Shown in pieces: positions 31,992 through 39,831 of a stretch of 64,000 nt of DNA. The notes under the pieces are model-generated. The model was not told the DNA's origin and searched no databases. It saw nothing but the letters and a program-made list of their open reading frames with translations. The stretch is taken from contig JAIXWK010000003.1 of the NCBI GenBank assembly GCA_027491295.1, positions 1 through 64,000 of the forward strand, written 5' to 3'. The DNA comes from Microbacteriaceae bacterium (GTDB taxonomy: Bacteria > Actinomycetota > Actinomycetes > Actinomycetales > Microbacteriaceae). Each line of letters begins with the position of its first letter. Within the stretch, counting starts at the first letter, position 1. A program made the position numbers and the translations under genes.

Positions 31992-32678
31992 TTGGCATAT
32001 TTCATTATCAAGAACTTCATTCTTGGCCCAATTCTGCAGATTCTGTTTCGCCCCTGGGTTAAAGGCGCTAAAAACGTCCCGAATGCAGGTGGCGCAATTC
32101 TGGCCTCCAACCACCTATCTTTTTCTGACTCTATTTTTTTGCCGCTCAAGGTGAGAAGGCCAGTTACCTTCTTGGCCAAGAGCGACTACTTCACCGGCAA
32201 GGGTGTGAAGGGTGCGCTGATCCGTTGGTTCTTCAAGGCGACCGGCCAGCTCCCAATTGACCGCTCCGGTGGCAAGGCATCCGAGGATTCGCTAAACACC
32301 GGTCTCGGGGTTTTGGAGCGTGGGTTGCTGCTTGGCATCTACCCGGAGGGAACTCGATCCCCAGATGCAAAGCTTTACCGCGGTAGAACCGGAATTGCCC
32401 GCATGGTGCTGGAAGCCAAGGTCCCAGTTATTCCGGTAGCCATGATCGACACCGAAAAGGTGCAGCCAATCGGTTCCAAGTATCCAAAGATTCGCCGAGT
32501 TGGAGTCGTGATTGGCGAGCCAATGGACTTCACAAGATTTGCCGGCATGGAGGGTGAGCGCGCAGTGTTGCGCGCTGTCACCGATCTAATCGTTTACAAC
32601 ATCATGCAGCTGAGCAATCAGGAGTATGAAGACGTATACGCCTCCACCGTAAAGAACCGCATGGCTCGGGCCGCATAG
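31992..32678 (+). CDS. 1-acylglycerol-3-phosphate acyltransferase (PlsC family)
   Basis: A 228-aa membrane-associated acyltransferase. The catalytic NHLSFSD (an NHx4D-type motif) lies near residue 38 and the acceptor motif YPEGTRSPD near 118. It makes phosphatidic acid during phospholipid synthesis. The rare TTG start is supported by TGGAG upstream and by the conserved N-terminus. It corresponds to Rv2182c. Confidence 0.9.
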   Translation: MAYFIIKNFILGPILQILFRPWVKGAKNVPNAGGAILASNHLSFSDSIFLPLKVRRPVTFLAKSDYFTGKGVKGALIRWFFKATGQLPIDRSGGKASEDSLNTGLGVLERGLLLGIYPEGTRSPDAKLYRGRTGIARMVLEAKVPVIPVAMIDTEKVQPIGSKYPKIRRVGVVIGEPMDFTRFAGMEGERAVLRAVTDLIVYNIMQLSNQEYEDVYASTVKNRMARAA

Positions 32679-32691
32679 CTAAAGGAACAGA

Positions 32692-34032
32692 TTGACAGAC
32701 TTCGGATTAGACAACTACCTCAAGCTAGAGGCTAAGCAGCAGCCAACCTGGGCCGATGCTCAGGTGCTAGAGCAGGTAAAGAAAGAACTCTCGGTTCAAC
32801 CACCTTTGGTGTTCGCCGGTGAGGTAGACACCCTGCGAGAGCGCTTGGCTCAAGCAGCCAGTGGAAAGGCATTCCTATTGCAGGGCGGCGACTGCGCCGA
32901 GACCTTTGTGGATGCCACCGCAGATCGTATTCGTAACCGAATCAAGACCGTGCTGCAGATGGCAGTGGTTTTGATGTATGGCTCATCGCTACCTGTCATC
33001 AAAATGGGTCGCATGGCTGGACAGTTTGCCAAGCCAAGATCTTCTGATTTCGAAACCCGAGACGGCGTGACCCTTCCTGCCTACCGCGGCGATGCAGTCA
33101 ATGGCTACGAATTCACCGAGGAGTCACGCAGTAACGATGCCAGACGCCTAATGCAGGCGTACCACACCTCTTCCAGCACCCTAAACCTGATCCGTGCCTT
33201 CACCACCGGTGGATTTGCTGATCTTCGTCAGGTGCACGCCTGGAACAAGGGCTTCACCGACAATCCTGCCAACAAGCAGTACGAGTCAATCGCCGGTGAC
33301 ATCGACCGCGCCATGAGGTTCATGGAGGCTTGCGGCGTTGATTCCGCGGAGCTTCGCGCTACCGAGTTCTTTGTCTCGCACGAGGGATTGCTGTTTGACT
33401 ACGAGCGTCCGATGACCAGAATCGACTCTCGAACAGATACACCTTATGTGACCTCAGGTCACTTCATCTGGGTGGGCGAGCGCACCAGGCAGCTAGATGG
33501 TGCACACCTTGACTTCTTCTCTCGAGTCAGAAACCCACTTGGTGTAAAGCTTGGACCAACCACCTCGGTTGATGACCTAAAAAAGATCATCGAAAAGCTA
33601 GACCCAAACCAGGAGCCAGGTCGCTTGACTCTGATTTCCCGCATGGGTGCCGGCAAGATTCGCGAAGAGCTGCCAAAGCTAATCGAGGCAGCCAAGGCAA
33701 CCGGCTCAACGCCACTTTGGATCACTGACCCAATGCACGGCAACGGCATGACCACCGCCAACGGCTACAAGTCGCGTCGATTTGAAGACGTCATGGACGA
33801 GGTTATGGGCTTCTTTGAGGTTCACCGCGCACTTGGCACTCACCCAGGTGGCCTGCATGTTGAGCTAACCGGTGACGATGTCGCCGAGTGCCTCGGTGGT
33901 TCAGAGATGATTGACGAAACTACTTTGGCTAAGCGCTACGAGTCGGTCTGCGATCCTCGCCTAAACCACATGCAGTCACTCGAGCTAGCATTCTTGGTTG
34001 CCGAGCAGCTCGTTCAAACTCAGAGGAGATAG
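32692..34032 (+). CDS. aroG: Class II DAHP synthase
   Basis: A 446-aa plant-type 3-deoxy-D-arabino-heptulosonate-7-phosphate synthase, the first step of the shikimate pathway. Recognisable blocks are AFLLQGGDCAETF, KMGRMAGQFAKPRS, the YEFTEESRSNDARR loop and GAGKIREELP, with ITDPMHGN near the end. The TTG start follows AAAGGAAC. It feeds the chorismate mutase and TyrA encoded near 16 kb. In M. tuberculosis it is Rv2178c, regulated with chorismate mutase. Confidence 0.95.
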   Translation: MTDFGLDNYLKLEAKQQPTWADAQVLEQVKKELSVQPPLVFAGEVDTLRERLAQAASGKAFLLQGGDCAETFVDATADRIRNRIKTVLQMAVVLMYGSSLPVIKMGRMAGQFAKPRSSDFETRDGVTLPAYRGDAVNGYEFTEESRSNDARRLMQAYHTSSSTLNLIRAFTTGGFADLRQVHAWNKGFTDNPANKQYESIAGDIDRAMRFMEACGVDSAELRATEFFVSHEGLLFDYERPMTRIDSRTDTPYVTSGHFIWVGERTRQLDGAHLDFFSRVRNPLGVKLGPTTSVDDLKKIIEKLDPNQEPGRLTLISRMGAGKIREELPKLIEAAKATGSTPLWITDPMHGNGMTTANGYKSRRFEDVMDEVMGFFEVHRALGTHPGGLHVELTGDDVAECLGGSEMIDETTLAKRYESVCDPRLNHMQSLELAFLVAEQLVQTQRR

Positions 34033-34035
34033 TCG

Positions 34036-34374
34036 ATGTCACTTCCAGGTGTCGATAGCTGGCTAACCATTGATGAGGCCGCTGAGCAACTAGGTATATC
34101 TGCATCCAAGGTGAGAAGGCTTATCGAGGAGCACGTGCTGTTTAGTGTCCGAGTTGATAAGCAGCCAATGATTCCTGCCCACCTAATTCAAAATGGTGAG
34201 CCGCTAGCAAGCATTCGTGGAACCTTGTTCCTTTTGCTTGACTGCAGTCTGACCCTCGATGAGGCAATCGAGTGGATTTATACCGAGAATGAGCACTTGG
34301 GTAGAACCCCGATTGCTGCGCTACTGGAGGGCCACAAGGCGCCAGTTAGAAGAGCCGCTCAGTCGCTGGGCTAA
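34036..34374 (+). CDS. Rv2175c-like DNA-binding regulator
   Basis: A 112-aa protein with an N-terminal winged helix (SWLTIDEAAEQLGISASKVRRLIEE) and a short C-terminal helical domain. In M. tuberculosis Rv2175c binds DNA and is phosphorylated by the adjacent kinase PknL. No kinase gene is next to it here. It follows aroG by 3 nt and ends 4 nt from the convergent polyprenyl synthetase gene. Confidence 0.83.
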   Translation: MSLPGVDSWLTIDEAAEQLGISASKVRRLIEEHVLFSVRVDKQPMIPAHLIQNGEPLASIRGTLFLLLDCSLTLDEAIEWIYTENEHLGRTPIAALLEGHKAPVRRAAQSLG

Positions 34375-34378
34375 AGCC

Positions 34379-35479
34379 TTACTTACTGCGGTTGATTACC
34401 GCTTCAGTTAGATTCGCAAGTTCTTTACGACCCTGCTCTGAGATTTCCAGCTCGGCAAGAGCTTCAATGGCTCGGTCTGAGTACTGCTCGATCAAAGCTT
34501 CTGACTTGGCAAGGGCACCGGAGTCCACAATGGCATTACGCATGAAGTCGATCTGCTCGCTATCGAGATCTCCGCTAACCAAAAGCTCTTCAAAGATGTT
34601 CGCAACACTTACCGGCAGTGCTTCCAAGGTCAAACCAATCAAAACAGTTCGCTTGCCTTCGCGAAGGTCATCTCCGGCCGGCTTGCCGGTAACCTGAGGG
34701 TCACCAAAAACTCCAAGAATGTCGTCTCTGAGCTGGAATGCCAGTCCCAGCGGGATTCCGAAGTTACTCAGGCTCTTTAGCTCGGATTGGTGAGCACCAC
34801 CGAGGGCAGCCCCAATCAACAGCGGCGCCTCCAGGCTGTATTTCGCGGTTTTATAGAGCATCACCTTGTTGGCTCTAGCCACTGCTTCAGACTTAGAACG
34901 AAGTGGAGCGGCATTTTCCTCTAGGACATCAAGGTACTGACCCGCCATAACCTCAAAACGCATCTTTGAGAACTCGGTTCGGCAGGCCGCTTCAATCACC
35001 TCGCCGGGGGAGTGCAGCAGGGCCTCGCCAAACAGTTCCGACGACCACGAAAGCATCATGTCGCCCACCAGAACCGAACCTGCGACTCCAAAGCGCTCAG
35101 CGCTTCCAGCAAATCGGCTGGATTGGTGCAGCGATTCAAAGCGCTTGTGGATCGCCGGCTTTCCTCTGCGGGTATCAGATTGGTCTAGTAGGTCATCGTG
35201 CACCAAGGCGGCCGCGTGAAACATTTCTAGTGCTGCCGCCACCGATACCACAGGGGTTTCAACGCTCAGTTTGGCGGCATCAACCTCCACCACCTGGTAG
35301 CCGGCCCAGGCCCAGAAGGCAAACAGGGCGCGGAATCGCTTGCCGCCGGCAAGTAGATCTTGGGTGTAGTCGATGATGGGCACTAAGTCATCTGAGATCT
35401 CAGTTAGCTCAGAACGCTTGAGGTCGCAATACACATCCAAACGGTGCTGGACCAGATTTAGTAGAAAACCTTGAGACAT
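34379..35479 (-). CDS. Polyprenyl diphosphate synthase (IdsA-like)
   Basis: A 366-aa trans-isoprenyl transferase. The first Asp-rich motif is VHDDLLDQSDTRRG near residue 92 and the second is FQLRDDILGVFGD near 235. It elongates isoprenoid chains for menaquinone, carotenoids or the lipid carrier. Chain length cannot be predicted from the motifs alone. Positionally equivalent to idsA2 (Rv2173). The ATG is 7 nt from a TAGGCT -10, so it is predicted to be leaderless. Confidence 0.9.
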   Translation of the reverse strand: MSQGFLLNLVQHRLDVYCDLKRSELTEISDDLVPIIDYTQDLLAGGKRFRALFAFWAWAGYQVVEVDAAKLSVETPVVSVAAALEMFHAAALVHDDLLDQSDTRRGKPAIHKRFESLHQSSRFAGSAERFGVAGSVLVGDMMLSWSSELFGEALLHSPGEVIEAACRTEFSKMRFEVMAGQYLDVLEENAAPLRSKSEAVARANKVMLYKTAKYSLEAPLLIGAALGGAHQSELKSLSNFGIPLGLAFQLRDDILGVFGDPQVTGKPAGDDLREGKRTVLIGLTLEALPVSVANIFEELLVSGDLDSEQIDFMRNAIVDSGALAKSEALIEQYSDRAIEALAELEISEQGRKELANLTEAVINRSK

Positions 35480-35485
35480 AGGGGA

Positions 35486-35492
35486 TAGCCTA
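35486..35492 (-). promoter_or_regulatory. Symmetric -10 element TAGCCTA between the polyprenyl synthase and DUF3040 genes
   Basis: The minus strand reads TAGGCT, 7 nt before the synthase ATG (leaderless spacing). The plus strand reads TAGCCT toward the DUF3040 gene. Confidence 0.45.
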
Positions 35493-35508
35493 ACTGAGCT
35501 TCGCTGTT

Positions 35509-35514
35509 TACAAT
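35509..35514 (+). promoter_or_regulatory. Candidate -10 element (TACAAT) for the DUF3040 gene
   Basis: Five of six matches to TATAAT, 21 nt before the ATG, leaving a leader with GGGAG. No clear -35 at the right distance. Confidence 0.4.
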
Positions 35515-35535
35515 TAGGGAAGACGGGAGTTCACA

Positions 35536-35880
35536 ATGGGACTATCTGAGCGCGAGCAAAAACTGCTCGAAGAGATGGAACGCAACCTAATGGCGCAAGA
35601 CGCCGAGTTTGCTAAGACCATTTCCAGCACCACCAGCGCCAATCAATCAGCGGGAAAGCTGGTGCTTGGCGTCTTGATCCTGCTCTCCGGCCTGGGACTT
35701 TTGGTCTTGGCCGTGGCCCTGCAGGTGGCATTTTTTGGCGTCGTTGCTTTCTTGGTGATGGTGATCGGGCTGGTTATTGCCAGTGCAAACTTCAGACTTC
35801 CGGAACTTCCAGCCGCAGGCGATAAGCCAAAGGCGACTTTCTTTGAGGATCGTTGGAATCAACGCTTCGGCAACGAATAG
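35536..35880 (+). CDS. DUF3040 small membrane protein (Rv2169c-like)
   Basis: A 114-aa protein. The N-terminal SEREQKLLEEMERNLMAQD is the DUF3040 hallmark. Two hydrophobic helices follow (about 36-58 and 60-80), then a short cytoplasmic tail. In Actinobacteria it lies just upstream of mraZ. Function unknown. It is followed by a strong terminator that insulates the dcw cluster. Confidence 0.87.
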   Translation: MGLSEREQKLLEEMERNLMAQDAEFAKTISSTTSANQSAGKLVLGVLILLSGLGLLVLAVALQVAFFGVVAFLVMVIGLVIASANFRLPELPAAGDKPKATFFEDRWNQRFGNE

Positions 35881-35894
35881 TAAAAACCTGACCT

Positions 35895-35921
35895 AACCCC
35901 GCTTCGGCGGGGTTTTTCTTT
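35895..35921 (+). terminator. Intrinsic terminator between the DUF3040 gene and mraZ
   Basis: A perfect 8-bp stem AACCCCGC/GCGGGGTT with the stable TTCG tetraloop is followed by TTTCTTTT. It ends the DUF3040 transcript before the mraZ promoter region. Confidence 0.92.
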
Positions 35922-35941
35922 TAAAAAAAGGTGACCAAAAC

Positions 35942-35955
35942 GTGATATAAATCAC
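35942..35955. promoter_or_regulatory. CRP/GlxR-like palindrome GTGATATAAATCAC
   Basis: GTGA-N6-TCAC, extended to CGTGAT-ATAA-ATCACG, matches the CRP/FNR-family operator layout TGTGA-N6-TCACA. Its centre contains TATAAA, which could be the mraZ -10, so a bound regulator would compete with polymerase. In Corynebacterium the cAMP regulator GlxR uses this site type. Confidence 0.5.
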
Positions 35956-35968
35956 GCCAAAATAACCC

Positions 35969-35995
35969 AAAGTGGAGCAAAGTGGAGTAAAGTGG
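35969..35995 (+). promoter_or_regulatory. MraZ operator: three AAAGTGG direct repeats
   Basis: AAAGTGG occurs at 35969, 35979 and 35989 with exact 10-nt spacing (3-nt spacers AGC, AGT). A degenerate fourth copy, AAACAGC, is at 35999. MraZ proteins bind tandem repeats of this kind at about one helical turn in their own promoter, so autoregulation of the dcw operon is expected. Confidence 0.8.
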
Positions 35996-36022
35996 AGGAA
36001 ACAGCTTGGGAAAGGGGTCGAA

Positions 36023-36454
36023 GTGCTACTTGGTACTCACACGCCCAAGCTGGACGAAAAGGGCCGCCTAATCCTTCCTGCCAAGTTCCGCGATGAGCTT
36101 GGTGAAGGTGTTGTTATCACCCGCGGCCAAGAGCGCTGCCTCTATGTCTTCTCCAGTAAAGAATTCGCCTCCGTGCACGACAAGATCCGCCAGGCACCTG
36201 TCACCAACGAGGAAGCTCGTCGCTACCTACGTGTTTTCCTCTCTGGTGCGACCGATGAGACCCCAGACAAGCAGGGTCGAGTGCTTTTACCTCAGCTACT
36301 ACGCGACTACGCGAACCTTTCCAAAGAGTTGGTCATCATCGGTGTTGGCGCTAGAGCCGAGATCTGGGATGCACAGACCTGGAACGACTACCTAGCCCGC
36401 AACGAAGACGGTTTCTCCTCACAGGCGGAGGAGGTGATCCCAGGGTTGTTCTAA
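36023..36454 (+). CDS. mraZ: Transcriptional regulator MraZ
   Basis: A 143-aa protein with two SpoVT/AbrB-like DNA-binding domains: [17 protein letters not shown] and [17 protein letters not shown]. MraZ forms a ring-shaped oligomer that binds repeats in its own promoter and controls the division/cell-wall cluster it heads. GTG 36023 (protein start [14 protein letters not shown]) has AAAGGGG upstream and fits the family. Upstream in-frame codons to 35972 lie inside the operator. Confidence 0.94.
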   Translation: MLLGTHTPKLDEKGRLILPAKFRDELGEGVVITRGQERCLYVFSSKEFASVHDKIRQAPVTNEEARRYLRVFLSGATDETPDKQGRVLLPQLLRDYANLSKELVIIGVGARAEIWDAQTWNDYLARNEDGFSSQAEEVIPGLF

Positions 36455-36552
36455 CCCTGCAACTTGGCCCTTGGCCGTGTACCGGCTTTCTTCCCCGAAG
36501 TCGGAACAAGTGAAAACCAAGCTCACAAACGGACAAGGACCAAGTTGCAGGG
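36455..36552 (+). ncRNA. mraW RNA motif: structured leader of rsmH
   Basis: The mraZ-rsmH gap is closed by a 13-bp perfect stem (CCCTGCAACTTGG at 36455-36467 with CCAAGTTGCAGGG at 36540-36552). After one mismatch it continues for five more pairs (CCTTG/CAAGG). Inside is a second hairpin (CCGGCTT at 36482-36488 with AAGTCGG at 36498-36504, one wobble) whose loop region contains CTTCCCC at 36490-36496. A CUUCCCC terminal loop upstream of mraW (rsmH) is the hallmark of the actinobacterial mraW RNA motif. Its function is unknown; a cis-regulatory role in the dcw operon is presumed. No U-tract follows, so it is not a terminator. Confidence 0.78.
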
Positions 36553-36571
36553 CAGGACATAAGGGAATGTC

Positions 36572-37528
36572 ATGATTCAAACTTCAGAACTTCACTCCCC
36601 AGTAATGCTTCAGCGTTGCCTAGACCTGCTACAGCCTGGCTTCACCGTTTCAAAGCCGGTAGCAATCGACTGCACCCTAGGTCTTGGCGGTCACACCGAA
36701 GCGCTACTGACTCAGAACCCAACCTTGACCGTGATCGGTATCGACCGCGACCCAAGCGCAATCACACTTGCATCTGAGCGCCTAGCGCCGTTTGGTGAGC
36801 GCTTTATCCCGGTACTTGCTGTCTACGACGAAATCGAGTCGATTTTGGACCGCCTAGAGATTCCTTCAGTGCACGGAATCCTGATGGACCTAGGCGTTAG
36901 CTCAATGCAGCTGGATGTTGCAGACCGCGGCTTCTCCTACGCTCAAGAGGCAGAGCTGGACATGCGTATGGATCAGACCAGAGGCAAAACCGCTGCTGAC
37001 CTTCTAGCCAGCATGGATGAGAGCGAACTCGCTCGTATCTTCCGTCGCTACGGCGAGGAGAGATTTGCCGGACCAATCGCGAGACGCATTGTTCGCGAGC
37101 GTGCGACCCGTCCAATCACAACTTCAACCCAGCTGAACAAGATCGTCATCGATGTTGTGCCAGTTGCTCCAGGTAAGACCAACGGTCACCCTGCCAAGCG
37201 GATCTACCAGTCGCTAAGAATTGCCGTCAACGATGAGCTGGGTGTCCTAGAAGACGCCATGCCTCAGGCGATTGACGCGCTAGCTGTTGGCGGTCGCCTA
37301 GTGGTTATGTCTTACCACTCCCTGGAGGACGGGATTGTCAAAGATGCCCTCCAAGCGGCCGCCACAAGTTCTACTCCGGTTGACATGCCAGTCGAATTGC
37401 CTGGCACCGCACCGGTTTTGAAAATCATCACCCGTGGCGTAGAGCGCGCCACGGAATTGGAACTGGAGAAAAACCCAAGGTCTGCTTCGGCAAGGCTTCG
37501 GGCTGCAGAAAAACTGGAGGGTAACTAA
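36572..37528 (+). CDS. rsmH: 16S rRNA (cytosine1402-N4)-methyltransferase RsmH (MraW)
   Basis: A 318-aa SAM-dependent methyltransferase. HSPVMLQRCLDLL at the N-terminus, the SAM motif DCTLGLGGHTEALL, the LMDLGVSSMQLD block and YHSLEDGIVKD are all family-typical. It modifies the ribosomal P-site. It follows the mraW RNA leader and overlaps ftsL by one base. Confidence 0.96.
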   Translation: MIQTSELHSPVMLQRCLDLLQPGFTVSKPVAIDCTLGLGGHTEALLTQNPTLTVIGIDRDPSAITLASERLAPFGERFIPVLAVYDEIESILDRLEIPSVHGILMDLGVSSMQLDVADRGFSYAQEAELDMRMDQTRGKTAADLLASMDESELARIFRRYGEERFAGPIARRIVRERATRPITTSTQLNKIVIDVVPVAPGKTNGHPAKRIYQSLRIAVNDELGVLEDAMPQAIDALAVGGRLVVMSYHSLEDGIVKDALQAAATSSTPVDMPVELPGTAPVLKIITRGVERATELELEKNPRSASARLRAAEKLEGN

Positions 37529-38046
37529 TGGCGGTTTACATGGTTTCGCAGGCTCAGGCCAGGCAGTTGCGTCCCAACATGACAGCGGGTCTGATCATCG
37601 TGGTTGGCATCATCGTGGTGCTACTGGGTCAGCTGGTGCTAAACATGGTCCTCACCCAGGATGCCTACCACCTACGTTCGCTAAAACTTGAAAAGCGCGA
37701 CCTGGCAACTCAGGTTCAGATTCTGCAGGAAGAGGTCGACTCGCTTGCCTCGCCACAGAACCTAGCTGACGCTGCAAACCGCCTAGGCATGGTTGCCAAC
37801 CCAGCTTCAGTGCTGCTAGACATCGAGAACGACCGGGTATTCGGTAAGCCTCGCCCTGCAAGTGCTGAAAATGCGGTTGTTGTCTCCGCAAACCTGGTTG
37901 CCAACTCTGCCATGGGAACCGTATCCGACTTCACCGCGGCAACTGTCGCCAGCGCCGAGGTATCCGAGAGTGTCGGAACGCAGAAACCTGCCCTTTCTGG
38001 CTTAGTTTTGGAGTCGGGTCTAATCCCAGCTTCACCAACCAGATAG
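37528..38046 (+). CDS. ftsL: Cell division protein FtsL-like
   Basis: A 172-aa bitopic membrane protein. A short cytoplasmic N-terminus precedes one transmembrane helix (about 19-42, LIIVVGIIVVLLGQLVLNMVL). A periplasmic coiled coil follows (LKLEKRDLATQVQILQEEVDSL), then a low-complexity Ala/Val/Ser tail of about 70 residues. The position between rsmH and ftsI identifies FtsL, which scaffolds FtsQ/FtsW/FtsI. The extra tail is longer than in compact FtsL proteins. Confidence 0.85.
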   Translation: MAVYMVSQAQARQLRPNMTAGLIIVVGIIVVLLGQLVLNMVLTQDAYHLRSLKLEKRDLATQVQILQEEVDSLASPQNLADAANRLGMVANPASVLLDIENDRVFGKPRPASAENAVVVSANLVANSAMGTVSDFTAATVASAEVSESVGTQKPALSGLVLESGLIPASPTR

Positions 38047-38052
38047 GCCACC

Positions 38053-39831
38053 ATGGGTACACACAGATCGCTGAGTCGCAGACTCGGCGTATTTGCCCTA
38101 ATTCTCCTGGTGATGGTCCTAGGTCTTGGAATTCGCCTGGTCGACTACCAGGTCGTAAGAGCCGAGCAGATTCGCGAGGAATCTTTCAAGTCGCGCTCAA
38201 TCACTCAAACCCTTCCCGCCCTCAGGGGTCAAATTCGCGATTCCTCTGGACAGGTGCTCGCAAGGACCGTCTTCCGCTACGACGTAAATGCCGCGCCAAA
38301 GAATGTCGGTAGCGTCTTTAAAATCGTTGATGGGGTTCGCACCGAGCGCACGGTCGAGCAAATCGTGGCGGAACTTGCTCCGCTGATTGAACTAACTCCT
38401 GAGGAATTGACCTTGCTGCTCGCCGGAGATAGCGAGTATTCGAACCTGGCGAAAAAGGTTGATGGCGAAACCTATAACGCCATCCGGGAGCTGAACATCC
38501 CTTGGATTTACTTTGATGCCTTTGCCGACCGGCTTTATCCAAACGGGGCAGTTGCTGGAAACGTGATTGGCTTTGTGGGTTCCGATGGTGAACCGCTAGC
38601 TGGGCTTGAGCGCCAATACAACACCTGCCTTGCGGGAATCGATGGCCAGGAAACTTTTGAGCGAAGTGCCGAGGGCGTTCGCATTCCAACTTCCAACGTC
38701 ACCACCCAACCAACCCAAAACGGTGGAACCCTGAACTTGGCGATCGATGCCAACCTGCAGTTCTTTGCTCAGCAGGTTTTGGCTAACACCGTGAACGACC
38801 TGGGTGCGCAGTGGGCATCAGCGGTGGTAGTAGAGGTTGAAACCGGCAAACTTTTGGCCGCTGCCGAAGCGCCTTCGGTTGACCCAAATGACCCAGCCGC
38901 CTCGGATGCCAATAACCGCGGTTCAAAAATCTTCCAGGCGGCTTTTGAGCCGGGTTCGATTATGAAGGCGCTGACTACCGCCATCGTCTTGGACACCAAG
39001 ACTGCAAACGCTTATGACACCGTTCGAGCACCCGATTACATGAAGCTGGACTTCGCCGGTGGCTGGATCAAGGACAGCTTTGGCCATGAGCCATTCAACC
39101 TGACCCTCGGTGGAGTTCTTCGATATTCCTCCAACACTGGAATGTCCAGCTTTGGAGTCAAGATTGACAAAGAAACCAGGTACAACTACCTGCAGAAGTT
39201 TGGTTTTGGTTCGGTTAGTCCGCTTCGATTCGAGGGTGAAAGCTCGGGAATCTTGCACGACTACAAAGACTGGGACAAGATGACCAACTACGCCACGACC
39301 TATGGGCAGGGTATTTCGATTACCGGAATTCAGATGGCCTACGCCTACCAGGCGATGGCTAACGAGGGCGTCAGGCTGGATCCGATTCTGGTGGAAAACT
39401 GCACCGCGGATGATGGCTCAATCATTTATCAACCCAAGCAAAATGCCACCAGAGTCCTCTCCAAGGAAACCGCCAAGCTGAACCTGAATCTGATGGAGAA
39501 AGTGGTTGAGTTCGGTGGCGTTGGTCGAAATGCTGCCATCGACGGCTATCGCGTCGCAGGCAAAACCGGTACCGCGCAGATCAAGGATGGCACTGGATAT
39601 GGATCGCAGTTCGCAATTTCCTTCTATGGTCTAGCTCCGGCGGAGAATCCCAAGTTCATCGTAGGTATAACCATCTACAAGGCAGTTGGCGTATCGAACT
39701 CGCTTCAGGCGACCTTCCCATTCAAAGCGATCATGCAGCAGGCTCTCAAGACCTATCGCGTGCCACCATCGACCACGAAATCCCCAGACCTACCATCAGG
39801 ATCCAACGGTGAAGTCGAACCTCGCAACTAG
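38053..39831 (+). CDS. ftsI: Division transpeptidase FtsI (PBP3, class B PBP)
   Basis: A 592-aa membrane-anchored D,D-transpeptidase. One N-terminal helix (about 8-28) is followed by a pedestal domain with LPALRGQIRDSSGQVLA. The catalytic domain has the serine in EPGSIMKALT, SSNTG as the SxN motif and GKTGTAQ as the KTG motif. It cross-links septal peptidoglycan with FtsW. No PASTA domains. murE starts 23 nt before its stop. Confidence 0.95.
   Translation: MGTHRSLSRRLGVFALILLVMVLGLGIRLVDYQVVRAEQIREESFKSRSITQTLPALRGQIRDSSGQVLARTVFRYDVNAAPKNVGSVFKIVDGVRTERTVEQIVAELAPLIELTPEELTLLLAGDSEYSNLAKKVDGETYNAIRELNIPWIYFDAFADRLYPNGAVAGNVIGFVGSDGEPLAGLERQYNTCLAGIDGQETFERSAEGVRIPTSNVTTQPTQNGGTLNLAIDANLQFFAQQVLANTVNDLGAQWASAVVVEVETGKLLAAAEAPSVDPNDPAASDANNRGSKIFQAAFEPGSIMKALTTAIVLDTKTANAYDTVRAPDYMKLDFAGGWIKDSFGHEPFNLTLGGVLRYSSNTGMSSFGVKIDKETRYNYLQKFGFGSVSPLRFEGESSGILHDYKDWDKMTNYATTYGQGISITGIQMAYAYQAMANEGVRLDPILVENCTADDGSIIYQPKQNATRVLSKETAKLNLNLMEKVVEFGGVGRNAAIDGYRVAGKTGTAQIKDGTGYGSQFAISFYGLAPAENPKFIVGITIYKAVGVSNSLQATFPFKAIMQQALKTYRVPPSTTKSPDLPSGSNGEVEPRN

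Noticed and set aside
36455-36552. Long inverted repeat after mraZ read as a Rho-independent terminator
   Set aside because: The loop is long and structured, no T-run follows, and the CTTCCCC loop identifies the mraW RNA instead.
39686-39808. Upstream extension of murE inside ftsI
   Set aside because: The additional 41 residues are out-of-frame ftsI sequence with unnatural composition; GTG 39809 fits the family N-terminus.
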